A DNA stretch of 56,196 nt from Streptococcus mitis (GTDB taxonomy: Bacteria; Bacillota; Bacilli; Lactobacillales; Streptococcaceae): the NCBI RefSeq assembly GCF_005844455.1, contig NZ_SPGF01000005.1, positions 1 through 56,196 of the forward strand, given 5' to 3'. Under the pieces are notes generated by a model that did no database searches, was not told the DNA's origin, and worked only from the letters and a program-made list of their open reading frames with translations. This document shows positions 34,427 through 44,153 of this stretch, piece after piece. Both the position numbers and the translations under genes were made by a program. Within the stretch, counting starts at the first letter, position 1; the number at the start of each line of letters is the position of its first letter.

Positions 34427-36763
34427 ATGGATGAAAATAAGATTATGGGATTAACCCAAAGAGAAGTCAAGGAAAGACAGGCTAAGGGCTTGGTCAATGA
34501 TTTTACTGCTTCGGGCAGTACTAGCACTTGGCAAATCGTTAAACGCAATGTCTTTACCCTTTTTAACGCTTTGAACTTTGCCATTGCTTTGGCACTAGCC
34601 TTTGTGCAGGCTTGGAGCAATCTGGTCTTCTTTGCTGTTATCTGCTTTAACGCTTTTTCTGGGATTGTGACCGAGCTGCGGGCTAAACACATGGTGGACA
34701 AGCTCAATCTCATGACCAAGGAAAAGGTCAAAACCATTCGTGATGGCCAGGAAGTGGCTCTGAATCCTGAAGAATTGGTGTTAGGAGATGTGATTCGTCT
34801 GTCTGCTGGGGAGCAAATTCCTAGTGATGCCCTCGTTTTAGAAGGTTTTGCGGAAGTCAATGAAGCCATGTTGACGGGAGAAAGTGATTTGGTGCAAAAG
34901 GAAGTTGATGTCTTGCTTTTGTCTGGAAGTTTCCTAGCTAGTGGCGCAGTTTTGGCTCAAGTTCACCATGTCGGGGTAGACAACTATGCTTCCAAACTCA
35001 TGCTGGAAGCTAAGACAGTGAAACCGATCAACTCCCGTATCATGAAATCGCTGGACAAGCTAGCTGGTTTTACTGGGAAGATTATCATTCCCTTTGGTTT
35101 GGCCCTCCTGCTAGAAGCCTTGATGTTAAAAGGCTTGCCTCTCAAGTCATCCGTTGTAAATTCATCGACAGCCCTTTTGGGGATGTTGCCTAAGGGAATT
35201 GCCCTTTTGACCATTACTTCACTCTTGACTGCGGTGATCAAGCTGGGCTTGAAAAAGGTCTTGGTGCAGGAGATGTACTCTGTCGAGACCTTGGCGCGCG
35301 TGGATATGCTCTGTCTGGACAAGACGGGGACCATCACCCAAGGAAAGATGCAGGTGGAGGCGGTTCTTCCTCTGACTCAAGCCTACGGTGAAGAGGCTAT
35401 TGCCAGAATCCTGACCAGCTACATAGCCCATAGTGAGGATAAGAATCCAACAGCTCAAGCTATTCGTCAGCGTTTCCAAGGACAGATTGCCTATCCTATG
35501 CTTTCGAATCTTCCTTTCTCTAGCGACCGCAAGTGGGGTGCTATAGAATTGGAAGGTCTGGGGACAGTTTTCTTAGGGGCACCTGAGATGTTGCTGGACT
35601 CTGAAGTCCCAGAAGCCAGAGAGGCTTTGGAGAGAGGATCACGTGTCTTGGTTTTAGCCCTCAGTCAGGAAAAACTAGACCACCACAAACCACAGAAACC
35701 ATCTGATATTCAGGCTCTAGCCTTGCTGGAAATCTTGGATCCCATTCGAGAAGGAGCAGCAGAGACGTTGGACTATCTCCGTTCTCAGGAAGTGGGTCTC
35801 AAGATTATCTCTGGTGACAATCCGGTCACTGTGTCCAGCATTGCTCAGAAGGCTGGGTTTGTAGACTATCACAGCTATGTAGACTGTTCAAAAATAACGG
35901 ATGAGGAATTGGTTGCCATGGCTGAGGAAACAGCCATTTTCGGACGGGTTTCCCCTCATCAAAAGAAACTCATCATCCAAACGCTGAAAAAAGCGGGTCA
36001 TACAACAGCTATGACAGGGGACGGGGTCAATGATATCCTAGCCCTTCGTGAGGCGGATTGTTCCATCGTGATGGCGGAAGGGGATCCTGCTACTCGTCAG
36101 ATTGCTAATTTGGTTCTTTTGAACTCGGATTTCAATGATGTTCCTGAGATTCTCTTTGAAGGTCGTCGTGTGGTCAATAACATTGCCCATATCGCACCGA
36201 TTTTCTTGATTAAGACCATCTATTCCTTCCTGTTAGCAGTCATTTGTATTGCTAGTGCTTTATTAGGACGGTCTGAGTGGATCTTGATTTTCCCTTTCAT
36301 TCCAATTCAGATAACCATGATCGACCAATTCGTGGAAGGTTTCCCACCATTCGTTCTAACTTTTGAACGAAATATCAAACCTGTTGAGCCAAACTTCCTC
36401 AGAAGATCCATGCTTCGTGCCCTACCAAGCGCACTGATGGTCGTGTCCAGCGTACTCTTTGTGAAAATATTTGGAAGTAGCCAAGGTTGGTCTGAGTTAG
36501 AAATTTCAACTCTCCTCTATTATCTACTGGGGTCAATTGGTTTCTTGTCCGTATTTAGAGCCTGCATGCCATTCACTCTCTGGCGTGTCCTCTTGATTGT
36601 TTGGTCAGTAGGAGGCTTCCTAGCCACAGCTCTCTTCCCAAGAATTCAAAAACTGCTTGAAATTTCGACCTTAACAGGACAAACACTGCCTGTCTATGGG
36701 GTTATGATGTTGGTCTTTACCGTGATTTTCATCCTGACTAGTCGCTACCAAGCTAGAAAATAA
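34427..36763 (+). CDS. P-type cation-transporting ATPase
   Basis: Membrane cation pump, 778 aa. Actuator motif LTGES near 148, phosphorylation site DKTGT with Asp298, and TGDGVND near 531. The fourth helix has GMLPKGIALL rather than the PEGL of SERCA or CPC of heavy-metal pumps; this helix lines the ion path. Five or six helices at the C terminus. The ion is unknown; a monovalent or divalent cation other than copper or zinc is likely. The start at 34427 is chosen because an upstream ATG (34415) overlaps the -10. Confidence 0.9.
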   Translation: MDENKIMGLTQREVKERQAKGLVNDFTASGSTSTWQIVKRNVFTLFNALNFAIALALAFVQAWSNLVFFAVICFNAFSGIVTELRAKHMVDKLNLMTKEKVKTIRDGQEVALNPEELVLGDVIRLSAGEQIPSDALVLEGFAEVNEAMLTGESDLVQKEVDVLLLSGSFLASGAVLAQVHHVGVDNYASKLMLEAKTVKPINSRIMKSLDKLAGFTGKIIIPFGLALLLEALMLKGLPLKSSVVNSSTALLGMLPKGIALLTITSLLTAVIKLGLKKVLVQEMYSVETLARVDMLCLDKTGTITQGKMQVEAVLPLTQAYGEEAIARILTSYIAHSEDKNPTAQAIRQRFQGQIAYPMLSNLPFSSDRKWGAIELEGLGTVFLGAPEMLLDSEVPEAREALERGSRVLVLALSQEKLDHHKPQKPSDIQALALLEILDPIREGAAETLDYLRSQEVGLKIISGDNPVTVSSIAQKAGFVDYHSYVDCSKITDEELVAMAEETAIFGRVSPHQKKLIIQTLKKAGHTTAMTGDGVNDILALREADCSIVMAEGDPATRQIANLVLLNSDFNDVPEILFEGRRVVNNIAHIAPIFLIKTIYSFLLAVICIASALLGRSEWILIFPFIPIQITMIDQFVEGFPPFVLTFERNIKPVEPNFLRRSMLRALPSALMVVSSVLFVKIFGSSQGWSELEISTLLYYLLGSIGFLSVFRACMPFTLWRVLLIVWSVGGFLATALFPRIQKLLEISTLTGQTLPVYGVMMLVFTVIFILTSRYQARK

Positions 36764-36770
36764 AGAAAGA

Positions 36771-36795
36771 CTGCAATCTGTGGATTGCGGTTTTC
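36771..36795 (+). terminator. P-type ATPase terminator
   Basis: CTGCAATC/GATTGCGG stem with a TGTG loop and T's. Confidence 0.8.
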
Positions 36796-36904
36796 TTATA
36801 CGACTAGTCTATCGTAAATCTGATGTGCAAGACCAGGGTGCCTATTATCTACTGATGAATCCAATAGCAACTTTCAAGCCTGCTTGTATCGAGGCAGCAG
36901 ATTC

Positions 36905-37067
36905 ATATTCAATGAAAATCAAAGTGCAAACCAGGTCAGTTTTATCCACCACCTCAAAACAGTGTTTTGGTCTGACTTCGTCAGTTCTATCTGCAATCTC
37001 AAAGCAGTGCTTTGAGCAACCTGTGGCTAGCTTCCTTCCTAGTTTGCTCTTTGATTTTCTTTTTCAT
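36905..37067. repeat. BOX element with boxC-like sequence at both ends
   Basis: The left end has ATATTCAATGAAAATCAAAG and the right end TTTGCTCTTTGATTTTC, which are boxC sequences in opposite orientation. Between them are two boxB-like blocks (CTCAAAACAGTGTTTT and CTCAAAGCAGTGCTTT). No boxA is seen. Confidence 0.8.
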
Positions 37068-40000
37068 TTATTCAACACCCAAGATTTCTTTAATATCATC
37101 AACGCTCAGATTGCTTCTACTTTCTTGTCCTTCAAGGACGGTGTTGAAGAGTTCTTTTTTACTTTCTTGGAGTTCTTGGATTTTTTCCTCGATGGTTCCA
37201 AGGGTGATGAGACGATAGACATCTACTTGTTTGGTCTGGCCAAGGCGGTGGCTTCGACCGATGGCTTGCATCTCGACTGCTGGATTCCACCAGAGGTCAC
37301 AGAGGATGACGGTATCAGCTCCTGTTAGATTCAGTCCTGTTCCACCTGCTTTTAGGGAAATGAGGAAGCAGTCTTTTTCCCCTTGATTGAAGAGATTGAC
37401 CATTTCTTGACGTTTATCTGAAGGTGTTTGTCCTGTTATTTTAAAGTGAGACATTTCTTTTTTCTCTAGTTCTTGCTCAATGAGATCAAGCATAGAGGTG
37501 AATTGTGAAAAGATAAGTGGTCGTGATCCTTTTTCACGAATAGTGTCCAGAAGCTCGAATAAGCTGTCCATTTTTCCACTATCTCCTTTGTAGTCTTCTA
37601 AAAAGAGAGTAGGGGTATTACAGATTTGTCTAAGTCGGGTCAGTCCTGCTAAGATTTCAATTTTATGACGTTTAATCTCATCAGCGCTGGCCCCTGCAAC
37701 CATTTCTTGCATGCGTCGAAGTTGAGCTAGATAGAGCGTTTTTTGTGAACTGCTAAGTTCATTACTGTAGAGGTGCTCGTTCAGTTCAGGCAATTCTGTC
37801 AGAACTTCGTCTTTTTTCCTACGCAGGACAAAAGGTTGAATCAGTTTAGCAACGAGTTGAGGTGATAATTTTGAAAATTCCTTTTTACTTGGTAGGAGAC
37901 CTGGTAATACTATCTGGAAAATAGACCAAAGCTCTTCGAGACGGTTTTCGATAGGAGTTCCAGATAAGGCATAGCAGGTTTTGACATCAAATTCTCTTAA
38001 AGCTTGTGCTGTTTTGGTCTGACTATTTTTTATCATCTGTGCTTCGTCTAAGATGAGGTAGTCGTAAGACTGCTTTTGATAGTGTTCAAGGTCAGATCGA
38101 AAAGATGGGTAGCTTGTAATAGTGATAGTGCCAGATTTTTCGATTTGCTTGATACGCTCAGTTTTTGTGCCATAGGCTACTTCAACCTGTTTGTGAGGTA
38201 CAAATTTTCGGAATTCTTCCTTCCAATTATAAAGAAGGCTTGCTGGAGCTAGGATAAGAGCTTTCTGGTCTGGTTTAAGGTTGGCTTCCAGAAGAGTGAT
38301 GGTTTGCAAGGTTTTCCCTAGCCCCATGTCGTCCGCCAGGATTCCCCCAAAATGATAATGATCCAGCATACTCAGCCACTTGACTCCTTCCTTTTGATAG
38401 GAGCGAAGTTTGGCCTTGACTTCATAAGGCTTGATATCAAATTCTTCAGGGTGGGTCAGATCATAAGCCATCTTTTTGAAATCACGAGAAAAATTGACAT
38501 GTTCATTGTCTTTGAAGGTTTCAGAAAGGCTAAAGGCACGAGATTTGTGCATCTTGATTTTTCCGTCTGAAAATTTAGCACGAAGATCTTGGAGACTTTG
38601 GGCAACCTTGAGACTTTCATCGTCAAAGACTAGAACCTTTCCTTGCTTGGTTTGGTAGTGGCTTTCTTGATTCCATAAAGCTTGGATAGCTTTTTCAACC
38701 TCATCTTCTGAAATCATAGAAAAATCAAACTGAACTGAAAGGAAGCCCTCGTCGTCAAAAATGTCAATAACAGCAGGATCGTCTACTAAGAGTTTTTCAA
38801 GGGATTCATCTAGTTGAACTTGACCCAGAGTACGAAAACGAGGTAGTTCTTTTAGGAAGAAATCAACGAGTTTGATTTTAGAAAGACTATGAAATTCCTC
38901 TTTGAAACCAGCAGAAAGCAGTTGATGATAGATTTTTCTGGCTTTGCTAGCTTGGTAAGTATAGGGGAGGGTTAGGAGATCTTGTTTAGAATGGGCTTGC
39001 TTTTCTCCAAATGACCACACCATGTTGAGGGCAATTTCATTTCTAGTCTTGGAGAAGGCAAAGGTGGGGATAAAGTCATGGATTTGTAATTCATCTGGAA
39101 TACTGATAGGAACATAGTTTGAGATGATATTACAGATTTGCATGAGTTCAGCCTTATTTTCCTGTGAAAAGATAAGAGGAGAACGTTCTTGATAATGATA
39201 GATCCAAGTAGCTAATTTATCTAAAAAGTAACGGTGCTCTTTTTTGATGATGTGGAAGTGATTGTGTCGAATCCAAAGTTTTTCTTGAATAATGAAACCA
39301 AAATAAGCTGTATTGATGATTTCATAGTGGTTATCAGATTTGACAACTTTAAAAATTTCTTCTTCTGGGATAAAGGGACTATCATCTAAGAATATAAGAG
39401 GGTATTCGGCTTTTGAGGTTACATATTGGAAGACATCCAAAGATTGAAAAAGTGGCACGAGGTCGTTTAAATAGCTAACAGGAGTCTCTAAATAGCGTCC
39501 GCAATCTCTAGGGCTAATGCCATAACTAAAGCTGAGATGAGAATATTCATTTCTATCGATGAAATATTTTTTGATATAGAGGAGTAGGTTTTGAGATGCT
39601 TGGTTAAACCGATCCAAGGATAATCTGATTGTCCCGATTTTCTGTGAAACAAAGTAATCTTCCTGTTGGAAAATGAGAAAAATGAAATGAGCTATATCCT
39701 TGATAACATAGGCACGAGAAGCCTGTTCTACCTGTAGTTTTAAGGTCCAGGATAGGCTATGATTTCGGATTTCGACTTGTCCATGAAGGGCAAGTGAAGG
39801 CGCCGTAGCTTTTTCTTCTACCAGTTCATCTTGGAGCTCTTCGGATGGCAAGGTAGGAATTAGTTGGCTGGCAAAACTTGGTTTATGACTCGCTTTACCA
39901 ATGCGTTCTTGAATAACTTGGGGGAGACTACGAAAGTAGAGATCCATGGCAACCCAGTGTTTACAGACTCCCTGATTTTGGAAATCCTTACATTCGCAAT

Positions 40001-40190
40001 GAAAGCCAGTCAAATCGAAGTGCTCCATATTGGTCAGGATGTTGGGCTCCAGATGCATGGCAATACCATCATAGGTATTGGGGTGCTTAAAATATTCTTT
40101 ATTTTCAGTATCAAAGTAGTTTTTTATCTGTTGAAAAATAGCTCGTCCATCCATTCTCATACGAGCAGGTAGTCTATCGGGAACCGTCAT
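37068..40190 (-). CDS. SNF2-family helicase with SWIM zinc finger
   Basis: 1040 aa (start 40190, AGAGG eight bases upstream; an ATG at 40214 is also open but has a weak site). A SWIM-type zinc finger CXCX(n)CXH (CECKDFQNQGVCKHW) near residues 65-80, a long middle region, a RecA-like domain with DDMGLGKTLQ near 620 and DEAQMIKN near 715, and a helicase C domain ending with LGQTKQVDVYRLI. Probably a DNA-translocating ATPase that remodels protein-DNA or transcription complexes. Exact role unknown. Confidence 0.88.
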   Translation of the reverse strand: MTVPDRLPARMRMDGRAIFQQIKNYFDTENKEYFKHPNTYDGIAMHLEPNILTNMEHFDLTGFHCECKDFQNQGVCKHWVAMDLYFRSLPQVIQERIGKASHKPSFASQLIPTLPSEELQDELVEEKATAPSLALHGQVEIRNHSLSWTLKLQVEQASRAYVIKDIAHFIFLIFQQEDYFVSQKIGTIRLSLDRFNQASQNLLLYIKKYFIDRNEYSHLSFSYGISPRDCGRYLETPVSYLNDLVPLFQSLDVFQYVTSKAEYPLIFLDDSPFIPEEEIFKVVKSDNHYEIINTAYFGFIIQEKLWIRHNHFHIIKKEHRYFLDKLATWIYHYQERSPLIFSQENKAELMQICNIISNYVPISIPDELQIHDFIPTFAFSKTRNEIALNMVWSFGEKQAHSKQDLLTLPYTYQASKARKIYHQLLSAGFKEEFHSLSKIKLVDFFLKELPRFRTLGQVQLDESLEKLLVDDPAVIDIFDDEGFLSVQFDFSMISEDEVEKAIQALWNQESHYQTKQGKVLVFDDESLKVAQSLQDLRAKFSDGKIKMHKSRAFSLSETFKDNEHVNFSRDFKKMAYDLTHPEEFDIKPYEVKAKLRSYQKEGVKWLSMLDHYHFGGILADDMGLGKTLQTITLLEANLKPDQKALILAPASLLYNWKEEFRKFVPHKQVEVAYGTKTERIKQIEKSGTITITSYPSFRSDLEHYQKQSYDYLILDEAQMIKNSQTKTAQALREFDVKTCYALSGTPIENRLEELWSIFQIVLPGLLPSKKEFSKLSPQLVAKLIQPFVLRRKKDEVLTELPELNEHLYSNELSSSQKTLYLAQLRRMQEMVAGASADEIKRHKIEILAGLTRLRQICNTPTLFLEDYKGDSGKMDSLFELLDTIREKGSRPLIFSQFTSMLDLIEQELEKKEMSHFKITGQTPSDKRQEMVNLFNQGEKDCFLISLKAGGTGLNLTGADTVILCDLWWNPAVEMQAIGRSHRLGQTKQVDVYRLITLGTIEEKIQELQESKKELFNTVLEGQESRSNLSVDDIKEILGVE

Positions 40191-40410
40191 TGAAGTAACC
40201 TCTGTTCTAATCATTCTTTTCTCTATATTATCAGATTTTATAGGAAAAGAATAGACTTATCTTACATAAATTGCATCTTGATGGGGATTGGAAAAAGAAA
40301 GAGTTTCTCTTGAGTGTAAATCTCTCAAGTGAATCCATCTATTGCGTTAGGTCATTGAAATTTCTCTCGCTTGAGGTACTTATATTACTGGAAAGTTGAG
40401 GATTGAAATG

Positions 40411-40419
40411 TGGTATAAT
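40411..40419 (+). promoter_or_regulatory. Extended -10 of the trmK operon
   Basis: TGGTATAAT, 32 bases before the start. Between 40215 and 40400 I see only a short CTTGAG/CTCAAG inverted repeat. Confidence 0.65.
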
Positions 40420-40451
40420 AAGAGGTAATAGAGTTTGGAAAGTGAGAGAAA

Positions 40452-41129
40452 ATGATTTCAAAGAGATTAGAATTAGTGGCTTCCTTTGTGCCACAGGGAG
40501 CCATTTTACTAGATGTGGGGAGTGACCATGCTTATCTGCCTATCGAGTTAGTTGAGAGAGGACAGATCAAAAGTGCCATTGCAGGTGAGGTGGTGGAAGG
40601 TCCCTACCAGTCTGCGGTTAAAAATGTTGAGGCTCACGGCTTAAAGGAGAAAATCCAAGTTCGTTTAGCTAATGGTCTGGCAGCCTTTGAAGAGGCTGAC
40701 CAAGTCTCTGTCATCACCATCGCTGGTATGGGTGGCCGTTTGATTGCTAGGATCTTAGAAGAAGGCTTGGACAAGCTGGCTAATGTAGAGCGTTTGATTC
40801 TCCAGCCTAATAATCGTGAAGACGACTTGCGCATTTGGTTGCAAGACAATAGTTTTCAGATTGTAGCAGAAAGCATTTTAGAAGAAGCTGGTAAATTTTA
40901 TGAAATTCTAGTTGTGGAAGCGGGACAAATGAAGTTATCAGCCAGTGATGTCCGCTTTGGATCTTTCTTGTCCAAAGAAGTCAGCCCGGTCTTTGTCCAA
41001 AAATGGCAAAAAGAAGCTGTTAAGCTAGAGTTTGCCCTCGGACAAATTCCAGAAAAAAATCTGGAAGAACGTCAAGTTCTAGTAGATAAAATTCAAGCCA
41101 TCAAGGAGGTTCTCCATGTTAGCAAGTGA
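40452..41129 (+). CDS. trmK: tRNA (adenine(22)-N1)-methyltransferase
   Basis: 225-aa SAM-dependent methyltransferase for A22 of tRNA. SAM-binding motif [10 protein letters not shown] at 21-30, then [13 protein letters not shown] and LQPNNRE typical of the TrmK family. Its gene overlaps the next by 14 bases, a conserved pair in Firmicutes. Confidence 0.94.
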   Translation: MISKRLELVASFVPQGAILLDVGSDHAYLPIELVERGQIKSAIAGEVVEGPYQSAVKNVEAHGLKEKIQVRLANGLAAFEEADQVSVITIAGMGGRLIARILEEGLDKLANVERLILQPNNREDDLRIWLQDNSFQIVAESILEEAGKFYEILVVEAGQMKLSASDVRFGSFLSKEVSPVFVQKWQKEAVKLEFALGQIPEKNLEERQVLVDKIQAIKEVLHVSK

Positions 41130-41913
41130 AGTCATTAAACGTTATGAAAACTTTTGTCCTCAAGAATTTTCTATGGAGGGGGATAGTCGTGGTCTGCAAA
41201 TCGGCACATTGGACAAGGATATCCAAAGGGTCATGATTACCCTCGATATTCGAGAAGAGACGGTGGCAGAGGCCATTGAAAAGGGAGTGGATTTGATTAT
41301 CGTCAAGCACGCGCCGATTTTCCGTCCTATCAAGGACTTGGTAGCTAGCCGTCCACAAAATCAGATTTACATTGATCTCATCAAGCATGACATCGCAGTT
41401 TATGTTAGCCATACCAATATTGACATCGTTGAAAATGGTCTCAATGACTGGTTCTGCCAGATGCTAGGTATGGAGGAAACGACTTATCTGCAGGAGACAG
41501 GCCCTGAACGTGGGATTGGTCGTATTGGAAATGTTCAGCCTCAGACCTTTGGGGAATTGGCCCAGAATGTCAAGCAAGTCTTTGGTCTAGATAGTCTGCG
41601 AATGGTGCATTATCAAGAGAGTGATTTGCAGAAGCCTATTTCAAGAGTGGCTATCTGTGGCGGAAGCGGGCAGTCTTTCTATAAGGATGCTTTAGCAAAG
41701 GGGGCAGATGTCTACATTACTGGCGATATATATTATCATACTGCTCAGGATATGCTGTCTGATGGCTTGTTGGCATTGGATCCAGGTCATTATATCGAAG
41801 TGCTTTTTGTGGAAAAAATTGCAGCACTTCTTACTCAATGGGAGGAAGAAAATGGCTGGACAATCGATATTGTACCTAGTCAAGCATCGACCAATCCTTT
41901 CCACCATATCTAG
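41116..41913 (+). CDS. Nif3-like dinuclear metal-centre protein
   Basis: 265 aa, Nif3/YqfO family (GTP cyclohydrolase I type 2-related name; function not established). Metal-binding residues include His65 in [14 protein letters not shown] and the C-terminal [13 protein letters not shown]. The family often has HH at the first site; here it is KH. No central PII-like insert. Overlaps trmK. Confidence 0.9.
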   Translation: MLASEVIKRYENFCPQEFSMEGDSRGLQIGTLDKDIQRVMITLDIREETVAEAIEKGVDLIIVKHAPIFRPIKDLVASRPQNQIYIDLIKHDIAVYVSHTNIDIVENGLNDWFCQMLGMEETTYLQETGPERGIGRIGNVQPQTFGELAQNVKQVFGLDSLRMVHYQESDLQKPISRVAICGGSGQSFYKDALAKGADVYITGDIYYHTAQDMLSDGLLALDPGHYIEVLFVEKIAALLTQWEEENGWTIDIVPSQASTNPFHHI

Positions 41914-41929
41914 TTAGAAAGTGAAAAGA

Positions 41930-43033
41930 ATGAAAAAAGTTGCCATTATCGGAGCAGGAATTGTGGGAGCAACAGCTGCCTACTACCTCTCAAAAGAAAG
42001 TGACCTAGAGGTGACCGTTTTTGACCATGGACAAGGTCAGGCTACCAAGGCAGCAGCAGGAATTATCAGTCCTTGGTTTTCCAAACGTCGCAATAAAGAC
42101 TGGTACAAGATGGCGCGCTTGGGTGCTGACTTTTATGTGGATTTATTGGCTGATTTAGAGAAATCAGGGCAGGAAATTGACTTTTACCAGCGTTCGGGAG
42201 TCTTTCTCTTGAAAAAGGATGAATCCAAGTTGGAAGAACTCTACCAACTAGCCCTTCAGCGCAGAGAAGAATCTCCTTTGATAGGGCAATTAGTCATTCT
42301 GGACCAAGCATCAGCTAACGAATTATTCCCTGGCTTGCAGGGATTTGACCGCCTGCTCTATGCTTCTGGTGGAGCGAGAGTAGATGGTCAACTCTTAGTG
42401 AATCGTCTGCTAGAAGCCAGTCACGTCAAGCTGGTCAAAGAAAAAGTGACTCTGACACCTTTAACATCCGGTTATCAGATTGGTGAAGAGGTGTTTGAGC
42501 AGGTTATTTTGGCGACGGGAGCTTGGTTGGTGGACTTGTTAGAACCCTTGGGTTATGCTGTGGATGTCCGTCCTCAGAAAGGACAGCTCCGAGATTATCA
42601 GCTTGCCCAAGATATGGAAGCTTACCCTGTTGTTATGCCAGAAGGGGAGTGGGATTTGATTCCTTTTGCAGGTGGGAAATTATCCCTAGGCGCTACTCAT
42701 GAAAATGACATGGGATTTGATTTGACGGTAGATGAAACCTTGCTCAAACAAATGGAGGAGGCAGCTTTACCTCACTACCCAGCCTTGGCAGGAGCGAAAT
42801 CATCAGGTGAGCGCGTGGGCATCCGTGCCTATACAAGTGATTTCTCACCTTTCTTTGGGCAAGTACCTGGCTTAGCAGGTGTCTATGCGGCTAGTGGACT
42901 AGGTTCATCAGGCCTCACAACGGGTCCTATCATTGGCTACCATCTAGCCCAACTTATCCAAGGCAAGGAATTAACTTTGGACCCAGTAAACTACCCAATT
43001 GAAAACTATGTCAAACGAGTAAAAAGCGAATAA
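41930..43033 (+). CDS. FAD-dependent oxidoreductase (DAO family)
   Basis: 367 aa. N-terminal Rossmann motif GAGIVGATAAYYL binds FAD; KAAAGIISPWFSKR and the C-terminal GVYAASGLGSSGLTTGP are typical of D-amino-acid/glycine-oxidase-like (DadA) proteins. Substrate unknown, presumably an amine or amino acid. GAAAG precedes ATG 41930; a GTG three codons upstream is less likely. Follows the nif3-like gene by 16 bases. Confidence 0.9.
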   Translation: MKKVAIIGAGIVGATAAYYLSKESDLEVTVFDHGQGQATKAAAGIISPWFSKRRNKDWYKMARLGADFYVDLLADLEKSGQEIDFYQRSGVFLLKKDESKLEELYQLALQRREESPLIGQLVILDQASANELFPGLQGFDRLLYASGGARVDGQLLVNRLLEASHVKLVKEKVTLTPLTSGYQIGEEVFEQVILATGAWLVDLLEPLGYAVDVRPQKGQLRDYQLAQDMEAYPVVMPEGEWDLIPFAGGKLSLGATHENDMGFDLTVDETLLKQMEEAALPHYPALAGAKSSGERVGIRAYTSDFSPFFGQVPGLAGVYAASGLGSSGLTTGPIIGYHLAQLIQGKELTLDPVNYPIENYVKRVKSE

Positions 43034-43073
43034 GAATTTTACTGAAATTTTAGCTTCCCCTCTAGGATGGCAA

Positions 43074-43102
43074 ATGACATTCCCTATCAAAAATGGTAAA
43101 AT
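43074..43102 (+). promoter_or_regulatory. galE promoter
   Basis: ATGACA (43074-43079) and extended -10 TGGTAAAAT (43094-43102) are 17 bp apart. Confidence 0.75.
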
Positions 43103-43132
43103 AAGAAAAAATCCGAGAATCGAGGAACAAAG

Positions 43133-44152
43133 ATGCAAGAAAAGATTTTGGTAACAGGTGGAGCAGGTTTCATCGGAACCCACACTGTTATTGAGTTAAT
43201 CCAAGCAGGTCATCAGGTTATTGTGGTGGATAACCTTGTCAACAGCAATCGCAAAAGTTTAGAAGTTGTTGAAAGAATCACAGGAGTTGAAATTCCTTTC
43301 TATGAGGCAGATATCCGTGATACTGATACTCTCAGAGATATCTTTAAGCAGGAAGAACCGACTGGTGTGATTCACTTTGCTGGTTTGAAGGCTGTTGGAG
43401 AATCTACCCGTATTCCTCTTGCCTATTATGACAATAATATCGCTGGAACTGTCAGTCTTCTAAAAGCTATGGAAGAAAACAACTGTAAAAACATCATTTT
43501 CAGTTCTTCTGCGACAGTTTATGGAGATCCGCATACAGTGCCAATCTTGGAAGATTTCCCACTTTCAGTGACCAATCCATATGGCCGTACTAAACTCATG
43601 TTAGAGGAAATTTTGACGGATATTTACAAGGCAGACTCAGAATGGAATGTGGTCTTACTTCGTTACTTTAACCCAATTGGAGCCCATGAGAGTGGTGATT
43701 TGGGAGAAAATCCAAACGGTATTCCAAACAACCTCTTGCCATATGTGACTCAAGTAGCCGTTGGAAAATTAGAGCAAGTGCAAGTGTTTGGAGATGATTA
43801 CGATACGGAAGACGGAACTGGTGTTCGTGATTATATCCACGTTGTCGACTTGGCTAAAGGTCACGTTGCAGCTCTGAAAAAAATTCAAAAAGGTTCAGGT
43901 CTAAATGTTTATAACCTTGGGACAGGTAAAGGTTACTCTGTTCTTGAAATTATCCAAAATATGGAAAAAGCAGTGGGGCATCCGATTCCTTACCGCATTG
44001 TAGACCGTCGCCCAGGTGACATCGCAGCCTGCTACTCAGACCCAGCAAAAGCCAAAGCAGAACTCGGTTGGGAAGCAGAACTAGATATCACCCAAATGTG
44101 TGAAGACGCATGGCGTTGGCAAAGTAAGCATCCAAATGGATTTGAAGACTAA
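43133..44152 (+). CDS. galE: UDP-glucose 4-epimerase
   Basis: Interconverts UDP-glucose and UDP-galactose. 339 aa with NAD motif GGAGFIG at residues 9-15, catalytic Tyr150-X3-Lys154 (YGRTK) and preceding SSSATVYG, and DYIHVVDLAKGH. GAGGAA before the ATG. The downstream glycosyltransferase begins two bases after its stop, so the nucleotide sugar may feed that enzyme. Confidence 0.96.
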   Translation: MQEKILVTGGAGFIGTHTVIELIQAGHQVIVVDNLVNSNRKSLEVVERITGVEIPFYEADIRDTDTLRDIFKQEEPTGVIHFAGLKAVGESTRIPLAYYDNNIAGTVSLLKAMEENNCKNIIFSSSATVYGDPHTVPILEDFPLSVTNPYGRTKLMLEEILTDIYKADSEWNVVLLRYFNPIGAHESGDLGENPNGIPNNLLPYVTQVAVGKLEQVQVFGDDYDTEDGTGVRDYIHVVDLAKGHVAALKKIQKGSGLNVYNLGTGKGYSVLEIIQNMEKAVGHPIPYRIVDRRPGDIAACYSDPAKAKAELGWEAELDITQMCEDAWRWQSKHPNGFED

Positions 44153-44153
44153 G

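Noticed and set aside
36780-37328. 182-codon plus-strand frame over the end of the SNF2 gene
   Set aside because: It is composed of BOX sequence and the antisense of the helicase gene, has no ribosome site, and does not resemble a protein family.
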